From positions 434,001 through 498,000 of the forward strand of contig NZ_PITQ01000003.1 in assembly GCF_002834385.1 (NCBI RefSeq): a DNA stretch of 64,000 bases, in the 5' to 3' direction. Under the pieces are notes generated by a model, which searched no databases, was not told the DNA's origin, and worked only from the letters and a program-made list of their open reading frames with translations. Below are positions 48,164 through 57,094 of the stretch, one piece after another. Source of the DNA: Rahnella sp. AA (lineage in GTDB: Bacteria > Pseudomonadota > Gammaproteobacteria > Enterobacterales > Enterobacteriaceae). The position numbers and the translations under genes were made by a program. How positions within the stretch are numbered: the stretch's first letter is position 1; the number at the start of each line of letters is the position of its first letter.

Positions 48164-49054
48164 CTAAAAACCTAATGCATCGCGCATGCGGTTTTCGACG
48201 GTTTGTTTTTGTTCCCGGGTCAGTGCGCGCAGCGGAAGGCGCGGGTTGCCGGCGTCGATGCCGTGCAGTTTCATCGCGGCTTTGCCTGCGGCGACGCCGC
48301 CGAATTCCACCAGTACGCGGATCAGCACCACAACGCGATCCATACCCTGACGGACGGCGGTCTGATTTCCGGCGTTAAAATCATCAATAATTTTATGGAA
48401 CAGCGGCGCGGCGTAGTTATAGGTGCTGCCGACTGCGCCGGTGGCACCAACGGCCAGACCGCCGGGCAGGTGTTCGTCGACGCCAAACGGGATATCGAAT
48501 TTACCGCCGCTGACGCGCTGGCAGCGCTGGAATTCATACAAATCCGCGCTGTTGAATTTAATACCGGACAGGTTCGGGATTTTGGATTCGCCTTTGATCA
48601 GGAACTGCTCCATATCCAGATTCACGCCAGACATACCGGAATGGTAATAATAGAAACCTTTCGACGGTGCCGCCGACGCTATCGCCTGACAGTAATCAAT
48701 CAGGTCATCCACGTTTGCCGGTTTAAAGAAGCATGGCCCGATAACCGACGTGGCAAAAATATCCAGCGTTTCGGCGTGGCGCGATAAATCCACCGCGTCT
48801 TTTATACTGAGTGCGCCGGTGTGCAGCGTAATGCTTAATTTTCCCTGCGCAGCTTTTACCCAGCGTTCGGCGATTTTTTTACGTTCTTCAACTGAACAGT
48901 GAATACCTTCACCGGTGGTTCCGCAGACGTAAACGCCCTTCACGCCGTCGTTCACCAGATGTTCCGCTATCTGGTCGATGACCGGAAAGTTCACCTCGCC
49001 CTGCGCATCAAACGGCGTGTGTGGAGCAGCAATCAGACCTGTTAATTTTTTCAT
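48164..49054 (-). CDS. nanA: N-acetylneuraminate lyase (NanA family)
   Basis: A 296-residue class I aldolase of the DapA/NanA family that splits sialic acid into N-acetylmannosamine and pyruvate. The Schiff-base Lys166 (GIKFNSADLYEF) and Tyr137 (FYYYHSG) are in the positions of E. coli Lys165 and Tyr137; the carboxylate loop is GTTGEG (45-50). It differs clearly from E. coli NanA in sequence. Start at 49054 matches the family N-terminus; a TTG five codons upstream is less likely. Second gene after nanE. Confidence 0.87.
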   Translation of the reverse strand: MKKLTGLIAAPHTPFDAQGEVNFPVIDQIAEHLVNDGVKGVYVCGTTGEGIHCSVEERKKIAERWVKAAQGKLSITLHTGALSIKDAVDLSRHAETLDIFATSVIGPCFFKPANVDDLIDYCQAIASAAPSKGFYYYHSGMSGVNLDMEQFLIKGESKIPNLSGIKFNSADLYEFQRCQRVSGGKFDIPFGVDEHLPGGLAVGATGAVGSTYNYAAPLFHKIIDDFNAGNQTAVRQGMDRVVVLIRVLVEFGGVAAGKAAMKLHGIDAGNPRLPLRALTREQKQTVENRMRDALGF

Positions 49055-49097
49055 GTGCTTTCTCATCAATGGGAAGTTAAGGGAATCAGTCCGTTTT

Positions 49098-49790
49098 TCA
49101 GAAACCAGTCAGTTTGTTCTTTTCGTTTTGCGCAATGGCCGCACAAAACCAGCCGCAAATGTGTTCAATTCTCGTAACGGCAGAACCGACGGTCACGGCG
49201 TAAGCGCCTGCCGCCATCACCTCGGCGGCCAGCGCGGGGGAGTTGTAACGGCCTTCGGCAATCACCCGGCATCCGGCCTGCGCCAGTTCGCGGACCAGTG
49301 CGATATCCGGCGTTTCAGGCACCGGCGTTTGGGTATAGCCCGAGAGCGTCGTGCCGATAAAATCACAGCCAAGTTTTTGCGCCATCAGGCCATCTTCGAG
49401 GCATGATGCGTCGGCCATCGTCAGGCATCCGGCTTCGCGGGCGCGCTGATACAACGCCCCGACCGGCACAGGGCGAAAACGCTGCGTGACGTCGAAAGCA
49501 ATAATGTCGGCTCCCGCGGCGCTCAGCGCGTCCACGTCTTCCAGCCACGGCGTGATTCGCACGTCAGAATCCGGCAGGTCGCGTTTGATAATGCCGATAA
49601 CCGGCGCATCCGTTGCCCGGCGCACCGCTTCGATGTTGCGGATGCCTTCAATGCGCAGCGCCACCGCCCCGCCGTCGAGCGCTGCACACGCCATCGCGGC
49701 GACGATCTCCGGTTTGTCCATGGCACTGCCGGGCACCGGCTGGCAGGAAACGATCAGCCCGTTGCCCAGCCGGGTCAGGAGATCATTCAT
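49098..49790 (-). CDS. nanE: N-acetylmannosamine-6-phosphate 2-epimerase NanE
   Basis: NanE turns ManNAc-6-phosphate into GlcNAc-6-phosphate. The 230-residue TIM barrel has [21 protein letters not shown] at the N-terminus, [17 protein letters not shown], and [13 protein letters not shown] with the catalytic lysine and Glu/Arg residues conserved. The ATG at 49790 gives the E. coli length and is chosen over one at 49814, which would overlap the proposed operator. First gene of the nanE-nanA operon. Confidence 0.92.
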   Translation of the reverse strand: MNDLLTRLGNGLIVSCQPVPGSAMDKPEIVAAMACAALDGGAVALRIEGIRNIEAVRRATDAPVIGIIKRDLPDSDVRITPWLEDVDALSAAGADIIAFDVTQRFRPVPVGALYQRAREAGCLTMADASCLEDGLMAQKLGCDFIGTTLSGYTQTPVPETPDIALVRELAQAGCRVIAEGRYNSPALAAEVMAAGAYAVTVGSAVTRIEHICGWFCAAIAQNEKNKLTGF

Positions 49791-49814
49791 GTTGCGCTCG
49801 TTTATCTTTACCAT

Positions 49815-49858
49815 GAACTTAAAACTCCAATATTAAATTTTAAATGAAGTATAACTCC
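49815..49858. promoter_or_regulatory. Paired operator at the nanE/nanK divergent promoter
   Basis: Two ACTCCAA(T) elements (ACTCC at 49824-49828 and 49854-49858) lie exactly 30 bp apart; the second forms GAAGT-ATA-ACTCC, an imperfect dyad. The same element pair, in the other orientation and also 30 bp apart, lies before nanT. Probably the RpiR-type NanR operator. Confidence 0.6.
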
Positions 49859-49956
49859 AATCATGGTAGATCTTTTGTTCTCAGGGCGCAATGGCGCAAA
49901 TCGCCGTTACCGCTTCATGTTAGTGACCGGCATTCAGTTTTGTGAGGAAAACTCAG

Positions 49957-50829
49957 ATGGGAAACGCTTTAGCACTGGATATAGGCGGGACAAAAATTGC
50001 AGCGGCCATTGTGGCGGAAGACGGCACGCTGTCGGAACGTCAGCAGGTCGCCACGCCGCACGGTGATGCCACCGGGTTAGCCGGTGTGCTGGAAAAACTG
50101 ATTACGCCGTGGCGTCACCGGGTGGATCTGATTGCCGTCGCCTCGACCGGCATTATCAGTCAGGGGCGGCTGACCGCGCTGAACCCGGCAAATCTCGGCG
50201 GGCTGGCCGGGTTTCCTTTGCAGGACTGCATCCGCGCCGTAGCGGATTTACCGAATGTGGTGCTCAATGACGGACAGGCCGCGGCGTGGGCGGAATATCA
50301 GGCCGTGCAGGAAACCTGCGATAACGCGCTGTTTGTCACCGTCTCAACCGGCGTGGGCGGCGGGATTATCTGGAACCGAAAATTATTAACCGGCCGCAAC
50401 GGGCTGGCCGGGCACATCGGCCATACCGCGTTTGATCCGCAGGGCGGGCTGTGCGGCTGCGGGCGTCGCGGTTGTGTCGAAAGCGTCGCATCGGGCACCG
50501 CCATCGGCCATGCGATGATGGAGAACGCCAGTCCGCTGGGCGCGGAACAGGTTTTCGAACGCGCCCGCGCGGGGAACAGCGAGGCGCAACGGGCGATCAG
50601 CCGTTCAGCGACTGCCGTTGCGTCAATGCTGGCGGACATGCATATTTCGCTGGATCTGGACGTCGTCATGATGGGCGGCAGCGTCGGGCTGGCGGAAGGG
50701 TATCGGGAAAAAGTGACGCATGCGCTTAACCAGTTACCGGCGGTTTACCGGGTTGCGCTGCTCCCTGCGCATCACCGGCAGGACAGCGGTTTAATCGGTG
50801 CGGCATTATGGGCCAGAGCCACGCTGTAG
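49957..50829 (+). CDS. nanK: N-acetylmannosamine kinase NanK
   Basis: A 290-residue ROK kinase giving ManNAc-6-phosphate. [12 protein letters not shown] is the ATP loop (about 5-16), [11 protein letters not shown] holds the catalytic Asp, STGVGGGII follows, then [10 protein letters not shown] and the zinc motif [15 protein letters not shown] lies 8 bp before the ATG at 49957, the preferred start. Divergent from nanE and followed by the RpiR regulator. Confidence 0.92.
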   Translation: MGNALALDIGGTKIAAAIVAEDGTLSERQQVATPHGDATGLAGVLEKLITPWRHRVDLIAVASTGIISQGRLTALNPANLGGLAGFPLQDCIRAVADLPNVVLNDGQAAAWAEYQAVQETCDNALFVTVSTGVGGGIIWNRKLLTGRNGLAGHIGHTAFDPQGGLCGCGRRGCVESVASGTAIGHAMMENASPLGAEQVFERARAGNSEAQRAISRSATAVASMLADMHISLDLDVVMMGGSVGLAEGYREKVTHALNQLPAVYRVALLPAHHRQDSGLIGAALWARATL

Positions 50830-50931
50830 CCCTGACCGCCGGTAATCAGGCTTCACGGAGTCAGCCAACTATGTAATGATATGCACCGGTTAAATCATTG
50901 TTTCCGTCACTCTTTCCCCCGAGGTGTCCAC

Positions 50932-51816
50932 GTGAAAACGGGTGCTCAACATTTCAAACCAGGTAAAATTCTTGATGCTCTGGGGGCGATGCAAAACAGC
51001 CTGACCCGCTCCGCCCAGCGGATTGCGGTTTATATTCAGGCTGAACCTTCCAAGGTTACCCAACTTTCCCTCGCTGAACTTTCCGCCCTGACGCAGGCCG
51101 GTGAAGCCACGATTATTCGTTTCTGCCGCACCCTGGGTTACAAAGGTTTTCAGGATTTCAAAATGGATCTGGCGATCGAAGTGGCGACGCGTCCGGATCC
51201 TGAAGAAAGCCTGCTGGACGCCGATGTTCAGGATGCCGACAGTCCGCAGGCGATTGCCGGAAGATTGCAGTCGGCGATCAATAACGTGCTGACCGAAACC
51301 ATCAATCTGCTGTCGCTGGAAAACGTCGAACAGGTGGTGAAACTGATGCGCCCCGCCGACCGGATTTGCATTTTCGGGCTGGGCTCATCCGGTATTACCG
51401 CCGAAGACGCCAAGAGTAAGCTCATGCGTATCGGACTGCGCGTTGACGCGGCGACCAACAACCATTTCATGTACATGCAGGCTTCGCTGATGAAGCCCGG
51501 CGATGTCGCCATCGGCATCAGCCATTCCGGCACCTCCGCCGAAACAGTGCATGCGCTGAAACTGGCGAAAGAAGCCGGAGCGACCACCGTCGCACTGACT
51601 CACAATGTCGGCTCTCCCATCACCGACATGGCCGATTACGTTCTGATTAACGGCAACAAACAGGGGCAATTACAGGGCGACTCCATCGGCACCAAAATCG
51701 CACAACTGTTTGTTCTTGACCTGATTTACGCGCTGCTGGTGAAAGCCGATCCGGTGCAGGCGGAGCAAACCAAACGTAAAACCACGCAGGCCATCAGCCA
51801 GCACGGAACCCGCTAA
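50932..51816 (+). CDS. RpiR family regulator (NanR-like)
   Basis: A 294-residue RpiR/MurR family regulator. The N-terminal HTH_6 domain (about 20-95, with LSLAELSALTQAGEATIIRFCRTLG) precedes a SIS sugar-isomerase domain (about 130-270, with IFGLGSSGITAEDAKSKL and ISHSGTSAETVHAL), which binds a phosphosugar. A GTG start at 50932 is preferred because GAGG ends 7 bp before it; an ATG at 50881 has no ribosome site. By position it should control the nan genes, with ManNAc-6-phosphate or GlcNAc-6-phosphate as a plausible ligand. Confidence 0.9.
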   Translation: MKTGAQHFKPGKILDALGAMQNSLTRSAQRIAVYIQAEPSKVTQLSLAELSALTQAGEATIIRFCRTLGYKGFQDFKMDLAIEVATRPDPEESLLDADVQDADSPQAIAGRLQSAINNVLTETINLLSLENVEQVVKLMRPADRICIFGLGSSGITAEDAKSKLMRIGLRVDAATNNHFMYMQASLMKPGDVAIGISHSGTSAETVHALKLAKEAGATTVALTHNVGSPITDMADYVLINGNKQGQLQGDSIGTKIAQLFVLDLIYALLVKADPVQAEQTKRKTTQAISQHGTR

Positions 51817-52116
51817 AACCATTTCCTGCCGCATTTTCAGGCTTTCATCGCGCTGATCCTTTTTCAGCGCGCCTTCTGACCTCCCCATCCTGCTGCTTAT
51901 CTTACCCCGTTCAGCATTTCACCTTCTTTATCACACTTTTCTCAGTCAGTGATTGAAATGCCGCAGCGATCTAATACACTCAAATGGAGTTTTACTCCCA
52001 ATGTAAATTTCATTTGGAGTAATACACGAAATAAACACGATAAAAAATCAGAGACGATGAGCTGCCCCCGACAACAATTTTGCCCGTTACCGACGGGACG
52101 TGGAGAGAGCGACGAT
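51817..52116. other. Region between rpiR and nanT
   Basis: 300 bp without a gene. It holds a hairpin (GCGCTGA with TCAGCGC, 51850-51870), probably the end of rpiR, and the nanT control region with the paired operator at 51986-52028. An in-frame extension of nanT to 51949 covers the operator and is rejected. Confidence 0.65.
51986..52028. promoter_or_regulatory. Paired operator before nanT
   Basis: GGAGT-TTT-ACTCC, a perfect 5-bp dyad (51986-51998), and a second GGAGT-AAT-ACACG (52016-52028); the two GGAGT elements are exactly 30 bp apart. The AAATTT-containing centre resembles that of the nanE/nanK site. Confidence 0.62.
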
Positions 52117-53646
52117 ATGAGCAATTCATTACGGCCCCGTGCTGACAGGCCAGAGATTAAAGCGCCCCGCTGGTACAAACAATTGTCACCCGCGCAGTGG
52201 AAAGCCTTCGCCGCCGCCTGGGTCGGTTACGCCCTCGACGGGTTTGATTTCGTCATTATTACGCTGGTGCTGACGGACATTAAACAGGAGTTCGGCCTGA
52301 CGCTTTTACAGGCCAGCAGCCTGATTTCAGCCGCCTTTATCTCCCGCTGGTTTGGCGGATTAGTGCTCGGCGCAATGGGCGACCGGTATGGCCGCAAGCT
52401 GGCGATGATCACCAGTATCGTTCTGTTTTCCTGCGGCACGCTGGCCTGCGGGCTGGCACCGGGTTACACCACGCTATTTATTGCGCGCCTGATTATCGGC
52501 ATCGGAATGGCGGGCGAATACGGCTCCAGCTCAACCTACGTGATGGAAAGCTGGCCGAAAAACATGCGTAACAAAGCCAGTGGATTTCTGATTTCCGGTT
52601 TCTCAATCGGAGCTGTGGTAGCCGCGCAGGCGTACAGCTTTATCGTTCCGGCTTTCGGCTGGCGGATGCTGTTCTACATCGGATTGCTGCCGATCGTTTT
52701 CGCGCTGTGGCTGCGTAAAAATCTGCCCGAAGCCGAAGACTGGAAAGAATCTCAGCGCAAAAACCAGCAAAGTAAACAGCACAGTGACCGCAACATGGTC
52801 GATATTCTCTATCGCAGCCGTCTCAGTTATCTCAACATCGGGCTGACTCTTTTTGCCGCCGCCGCGCTGTACGCCTGCTTCACCGGCATGGTGTCTGCCC
52901 CCTTCATCGTCATGCTCGGTATTGCCTGTGCCGCAGTTTTCATCTATTTCATGGTGCAAACCAGCGGTGAGCGCTGGCCAACGGGCGTGATGCTGATGCT
53001 GGTGGTGTTCTGCGCCTTCCTGTACTCATGGCCAATTCAGGCGCTGTTACCAACGTACCTGAAAATGGATCTGGGTTACGACCCGCATACCGTCGGCAAC
53101 GTTTTGTTCTTCAGCGGATTCGGTGCAGCGGTCGGCTGTTGCGTCGGCGGTTTTCTCGGCGACTGGCTGGGCACGCGCAAAGCCTACGTCACCAGCCTGC
53201 TGATCTCTCAGTTGCTGATTATTCCGCTGTTCGCCATCAAAGGTTCAGACATGCTTTTCCTCGGCGGGCTGCTGTTCTTACAGCAAATGCTCGGTCAGGG
53301 CATCGCGGGTTTACTGCCTAAACTGCTCGGTGGATATTTTGATACCGAACAGCGTGCGGCCGGTCTGGGTTTCACCTATAACGTCGGCGCACTGGGCGGC
53401 GCACTGGCACCCATACTGGGCGCGTCGATTTCCCAGCATCTCAGCCTCGGCACCGCGCTGGGTTCACTGTCATTCAGCCTGACGTTTGTCGTCATCCTGC
53501 TGATTGGCTTTGATATGCCTTCCCGCGTACAGCGCTGGATCCGCCCTTCGGGGTTGAGAACGCACGATGCCATCGACGGCCAGCCGTTCAGCGGCGCGGC
53601 AGGCGCAAAACGGGCGTTTGAAAAACCGGGATGCGCACGCAGTTAA
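52117..53646 (+). CDS. nanT: Sialic acid transporter NanT
   Basis: A 509-residue MFS proton symporter for N-acetylneuraminate. It closely follows E. coli NanT along its length: [53 protein letters not shown], and the C-terminal [27 protein letters not shown]-type tail. NanT has 14 helices, two more than usual. GGAGAG lies 9 bp before the ATG at 52117. Its own promoter carries the nan operator pair. Confidence 0.94.
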   Translation: MSNSLRPRADRPEIKAPRWYKQLSPAQWKAFAAAWVGYALDGFDFVIITLVLTDIKQEFGLTLLQASSLISAAFISRWFGGLVLGAMGDRYGRKLAMITSIVLFSCGTLACGLAPGYTTLFIARLIIGIGMAGEYGSSSTYVMESWPKNMRNKASGFLISGFSIGAVVAAQAYSFIVPAFGWRMLFYIGLLPIVFALWLRKNLPEAEDWKESQRKNQQSKQHSDRNMVDILYRSRLSYLNIGLTLFAAAALYACFTGMVSAPFIVMLGIACAAVFIYFMVQTSGERWPTGVMLMLVVFCAFLYSWPIQALLPTYLKMDLGYDPHTVGNVLFFSGFGAAVGCCVGGFLGDWLGTRKAYVTSLLISQLLIIPLFAIKGSDMLFLGGLLFLQQMLGQGIAGLLPKLLGGYFDTEQRAAGLGFTYNVGALGGALAPILGASISQHLSLGTALGSLSFSLTFVVILLIGFDMPSRVQRWIRPSGLRTHDAIDGQPFSGAAGAKRAFEKPGCARS

Positions 53647-53660
53647 ACCGGCAGACAGCA

Positions 53661-53684
53661 AAAAGGGCCGCTTTGGCCCTTTTC
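53661..53684 (+). terminator. Terminator after nanT
   Basis: A 9-bp stem (53661-53669 with 53675-53683) flanked by A and T runs, 14 bp after nanT and 2 bp before the convergent acetyltransferase stop. Confidence 0.82.
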
Positions 53685-53685
53685 G

Positions 53686-54264
53686 TCATTTCACGTTATG
53701 ACCCGAAAGCCGGTATAAGCAGTGCTTACGCAGCCAGTGGTCTTCTCCGATCAGCGGATGGTCGAAGTCTTCTGCCGGATCGCGCACCATACCCATTTTC
53801 CTCATCACGGCCTGCGAGCGCACATTAGGCAATGCGGTATAGGCGACGATTTCTTTCAGCCCCAGCTGAGTAAAACCGGCATCAATGACAGCGCGGGCGG
53901 CCTCAGAGCAATAACCTTTCCCCCAGGCATCCACTTTTAAGCGCCAGGCCACCTCGACGCACGGAACAAACGGCAAATCATAGCCGGGCGTATGCAGGCC
54001 AATACAACCCATAAGCTCACCGGAATCCCGCAGCTCCACCGCCCAGATCCCCCAGCCACGCACCGCAATCAAATCACGGCAACGGGTGAGCATCTCGTCG
54101 CTCTTTTCACGGGTCATCGTGGACGGAAAAAACTCCATCACCCGCGGGTCAGCATTCATTTCGGCAAACGGGTCGGCATCGCTGTCGCGCCACTGCCGCA
54201 ACGTCAGGCGGGGCGTCTCGATTTTCAGTGGCGGAAAGGCCACCGGAACGCTAAAGGCTTCCAT
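53686..54264 (-). CDS. GNAT family N-acetyltransferase (RimJ/RimL type)
   Basis: A 192-residue acetyltransferase of the Acetyltransf_3 group. IETPRLTLRQWRDSDADPFAEMNADPRVMEFFP is the family N-terminus, and VDAWGKGYCSEAARAVIDAGF carries the acetyl-CoA pyrophosphate loop. The ATG at 54264 has AAGGAG 6 bp upstream; the longer open frame upstream of it is not coding by this sign. Acceptor unknown. It is divergent from the DapF-like gene, with which it shares a 192-bp control region. Confidence 0.88.
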   Translation of the reverse strand: MEAFSVPVAFPPLKIETPRLTLRQWRDSDADPFAEMNADPRVMEFFPSTMTREKSDEMLTRCRDLIAVRGWGIWAVELRDSGELMGCIGLHTPGYDLPFVPCVEVAWRLKVDAWGKGYCSEAARAVIDAGFTQLGLKEIVAYTALPNVRSQAVMRKMGMVRDPAEDFDHPLIGEDHWLRKHCLYRLSGHNVK

Positions 54265-54419
54265 AAATAACTCCTTGTTGTGGCTCGCGGAATAACCGGC
54301 GAAGGTGTTTATTACCACAGGCGGCGGGAATTTTGAATTCGCGATCTCATCATCCCGGAAATCTGCGTAGTTAACCCCGTTAAAATAAAGCTGACAAACC
54401 GGCACTTTCCCATTACATG

Positions 54420-54440
54420 TATTCATATCAATGATGAATA
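54420..54440. promoter_or_regulatory. Dyad before the DapF-like gene
   Basis: TATTCAT (54420-54426) and ATGAATA (54434-54440) form a 7-bp perfect inverted repeat with a 7-bp spacer, ending 16 bp before the DapF-like start. Likely an operator; the regulator is unknown. Confidence 0.45.
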
Positions 54441-54456
54441 TATTGGGATCACAAAC

Positions 54457-55296
54457 ATGATTTTTCACCGCTATCACGGGCTGGGCAACGATTATCTGGT
54501 CTGCCATCACAGCGTCGCCAGCCTGCTGACAAATCAGCAAATTCAGCGCATCTGCGACCGCCATTACGGCATCGGTTCTGACGGATTACTGATCGACATC
54601 GACGACACCGAAATCCCGACATTGCGCATCATCAATCCCGACGGCTCCGAAGCAGAGAAAAGCGGCAACGGCCTGCGTATTTATGCCCGTTATCTGTTTG
54701 ATATTGGCCGCGTCGGGCATACGCCTTTTCTGGTGAATACGTTGGGCGGTCAGGTACGTTGCGAAGTTACCGAAGGCGCGCATCAGGTGATTGTGGATAT
54801 GGGGCAGGCAAAATTTTCGCCGTCGGCGTTACCGGCGAGCGTCGAAGGCGACGAAGCGCTGGCGTTACCGCTTGTCGTCGGCGGCCATCAGCTCAGCGCC
54901 ACACTGGTGTCGATGGGCAATCCGCATTGCGTGATATTGGTGAAAAAGCTCGACCTGGATTTAGTCAGACAACTGGGCGCAGAAATAGAAACGCTGGCGA
55001 TTTTCCCGAAACGCACCAACGTACAGTTTGTTGAAGTGCTGGATCGCAATAACATCAGTATCGGGATCTGGGAGCGCGGTGCCGGATACACGCTGGCGTC
55101 CGGCAGCAGCAGTTGCGCCGCCGCCAGCGCCATGTACAAACTCGGACACGTGGACGACAGCGTCACGGTACATATGCCGGGTGGCACACTGGCGATCGGC
55201 TTCAGCGGTGATTTTCAGGTCAACATGCGCGGGCCGGTACAAAAAATCGCCTCCGTCACGCTCGATGACGACTGCTTCTGGGACATGCCGGAATAA
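54457..55296 (+). CDS. DapF-like protein with both catalytic cysteines replaced by serine
   Basis: A 279-residue protein with the diaminopimelate epimerase fold: HGLGNDYLV, YGIGSDGLL, the GNPHCVI loop and RTNVQFVEV are all recognisable. Both catalytic cysteines of DapF are absent: the first site reads EKSGNGLR (Ser69 for Cys), the second LASGSSSCAA (Ser215 for Cys). DapF works by a two-cysteine acid-base mechanism, so this protein should not be a normal diaminopimelate epimerase. It may act on another amino acid or hydroxy acid. The housekeeping dapF should be elsewhere in the genome. Possible ribosome site GGGA about 8 bp before ATG. Confidence 0.88.
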   Translation: MIFHRYHGLGNDYLVCHHSVASLLTNQQIQRICDRHYGIGSDGLLIDIDDTEIPTLRIINPDGSEAEKSGNGLRIYARYLFDIGRVGHTPFLVNTLGGQVRCEVTEGAHQVIVDMGQAKFSPSALPASVEGDEALALPLVVGGHQLSATLVSMGNPHCVILVKKLDLDLVRQLGAEIETLAIFPKRTNVQFVEVLDRNNISIGIWERGAGYTLASGSSSCAAASAMYKLGHVDDSVTVHMPGGTLAIGFSGDFQVNMRGPVQKIASVTLDDDCFWDMPE

Positions 55297-55395
55297 ATTC
55301 CCCCTGCCTTTTTCTGCCCGCTCTCTTTTCTTTTTTGCATTGACCTCCACCCTGACGGCAGCCGGTCTGCCGTTCTTCGCCTGTCAGACGCAATA

Positions 55396-55410
55396 AACAA
55401 AACTCATACC
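55396..55410 (+). promoter_or_regulatory. Shared gallate-cluster element, copy 1
   Basis: AACAAAACTCATACC matches the element at 60910-60924 at 13 of 15 positions, and the next bases (TGCA-AT-A) are also alike. Candidate binding site for the LysR regulator of the cluster. Confidence 0.45.
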
Positions 55411-55474
55411 TGCATAATGATTTTATGGCAGACAGCGCGCTTTCCAGCCCCTAAGTTGGTTATCAGGAAGTACC

Positions 55475-55497
55475 ACAATGACTAAACAACTCATTGT
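55475..55497. promoter_or_regulatory. Dyad before galT
   Basis: ACAATGA and TCATTGT form a perfect 7-bp inverted repeat with a 9-bp spacer, about 130 bp before galT. Possible LysR-type regulator site. Confidence 0.4.
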
Positions 55498-55623
55498 TTA
55501 ATAAATAAAATAATTTTAATAAAACCCCGTCGCGGCTCTCCGGCGTGCTCCGGAAGTCAGTGAATATTTTTTCAAAGTTTTAATCCGATCACATATTAAT
55601 AAAAAAAACAGAGAGCGTACCCT

Positions 55624-57003
55624 ATGAGCAACAACACCATCGTGGATGTTAAAACGTGGATAGACCAACGCCCGATATCGAAATATCAATGGGTGGTTCT
55701 GGGGCTGTGTTTCATCATCATTATGTTCGACGGCTACGACGCGGCGGTGATGGGGTTTATCGCCCCGGCACTGATTGAAGACTGGGGCATCAGCCGTGCG
55801 GAAATGGGGCCGATCCTGGGTGCTGCCATGTTCGGCGTCGCCATCGGCGCGCTGATTGCCGGGCCAAACGCCGACCGCTTCGGGCGCAAACGCGTTCTGA
55901 TGTGGTCCATTCTCTGCTTCGCCCTGTTCAGCCTGCTGAGCACTTTCGCCCGCACGCCGATGGAAATGGCTATTTTGCGCTTTCTCACCGGCCTCGGTTT
56001 AGGCGCGGTCATGCCCAACACCGTCACGCTGGTCTCGGAATACATGCCTGAGCGCCGCCGCAGCCTGATGATCACCGTGATGTACAGCGGCTTTAATGTT
56101 GGCTCCGGTGCCGGAGGCTTTGTCGCCGCCGGTTTGTTACCGCATTTTGGCTGGAAAGCGGTGATCTTCGCAGGCGGCATTGTGCCGCTGCTGATGCTGC
56201 CATTGCTGATGTGGATCCTGCCGGAATCGGCGATGTACATGGTGGTGCGCAACGTCGCGAAAGAGAAGATAGCCAAAGTGCTGGCCCGCGCCGGTGGCCT
56301 GTTCAGCGCGGAAACCAAATTCGTCCTGAAAGCGCCGGTTATTCAGAAAAAAGCCAAAGTCTTCCAGTTGTTCACCAACGGTTACACCAAAGGCACGATT
56401 GTCCTTTGGGTCACGTATTTCATGGGGCTGTTCGTGATTTACCTGCTCAACGGCTGGCTGCCAACCATTATGCGTAACGGCGGTTTCTCGCTGGAACGCG
56501 CCGCCATTGTCGCCGGTTTATTCCAGCTCGGCGGCACCTTCGGCGGCCTGATGGTCGGCGGATTAATGGATAAATTCACCGCGAAACGTGTCATCGCCGG
56601 TTTCTACATCATGGGCATGATAAGCCTGCTGTCGCAGGGTATCGGCAACTTCGGCCCGGACGTGCTGGCGCTTCTGGTCTTCATCAGCGGCGTGTGTATT
56701 AACGGTGCTCAAACCGGGCTTCAGGCGTTTTCACCGGCCTTCTACCCGACCGAAATGCGCGCCACCGGCGTCTGCTGGATGCACGGCATTGGCCGCAGCG
56801 GCGCCATTATCAGCTCATCTATGGGCGGTATCCTGCTGGGGATTTTCTCCGGCGAGAACATGATCTTCATTATTCTGGCGTTGCCTGCCCTGCTGGCTGG
56901 CCTGAGTATTCTTTTGCACCGCGCGGCACACCCGGCCGAGACTCTCAAAGGCGTTGATATTACTGACATCCCGGAGTTGTCGCGCACCATGAACATCCGC
57001 TAA
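55624..57003 (+). CDS. galT: Aromatic acid:H+ symporter, GalT-type gallate transporter
   Basis: A 459-residue MFS transporter of the aromatic acid/H+ symporter (AAHS) family, 12 helices. FDGYDAAVMGFIAPAL is the AAHS helix 1 motif and GPNADRFGRKR the loop 2-3 motif; PESAMYMV and PTEMRATGVCW-type segments follow. Neighbour genes make gallate the probable substrate, as for GalT of Pseudomonas putida; protocatechuate or related acids are possible. GAGAG about 12 bp before the ATG. Likely first gene of galT-galA-ligI-aroQ. Confidence 0.87.
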   Translation: MSNNTIVDVKTWIDQRPISKYQWVVLGLCFIIIMFDGYDAAVMGFIAPALIEDWGISRAEMGPILGAAMFGVAIGALIAGPNADRFGRKRVLMWSILCFALFSLLSTFARTPMEMAILRFLTGLGLGAVMPNTVTLVSEYMPERRRSLMITVMYSGFNVGSGAGGFVAAGLLPHFGWKAVIFAGGIVPLLMLPLLMWILPESAMYMVVRNVAKEKIAKVLARAGGLFSAETKFVLKAPVIQKKAKVFQLFTNGYTKGTIVLWVTYFMGLFVIYLLNGWLPTIMRNGGFSLERAAIVAGLFQLGGTFGGLMVGGLMDKFTAKRVIAGFYIMGMISLLSQGIGNFGPDVLALLVFISGVCINGAQTGLQAFSPAFYPTEMRATGVCWMHGIGRSGAIISSSMGGILLGIFSGENMIFIILALPALLAGLSILLHRAAHPAETLKGVDITDIPELSRTMNIR

Positions 57004-57094
57004 CCTTGCGTTAGCCCCTGATAATTAGAAACATAAATACACTGACGCAGCGGCTGCGTTGCGATTACCCTACAAAAAGTTCAGAGGATTTAAG

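Larger units (their letters stand above)
55297..55623. other. Control region of the gallate transporter operon
   Basis: 327 bp without a gene. It holds a 15-bp element (55396-55410) shared with the galR/galB spacer, and the dyad ACAATGA-N9-TCATTGT (55475-55497), a LysR-like layout. AT-rich DNA follows up to the galT start. Confidence 0.6.

Noticed and set aside
51949-52116. Longer N-terminus for NanT
   Set aside because: It adds 56 residues unlike any NanT, has no ribosome site at its start and covers the operator pair; the ATG at 52117 has GGAGAG upstream.
54267-54564. Longer N-terminus for the GNAT protein
   Set aside because: It would overlap the DapF-like gene on the other strand; the ATG at 54264 has a perfect AAGGAG site and starts just before the GNAT domain.
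54457-55296. Annotation of this gene as the housekeeping diaminopimelate epimerase
   Set aside because: Both catalytic cysteines are serine, so the standard activity is unlikely despite the fold.
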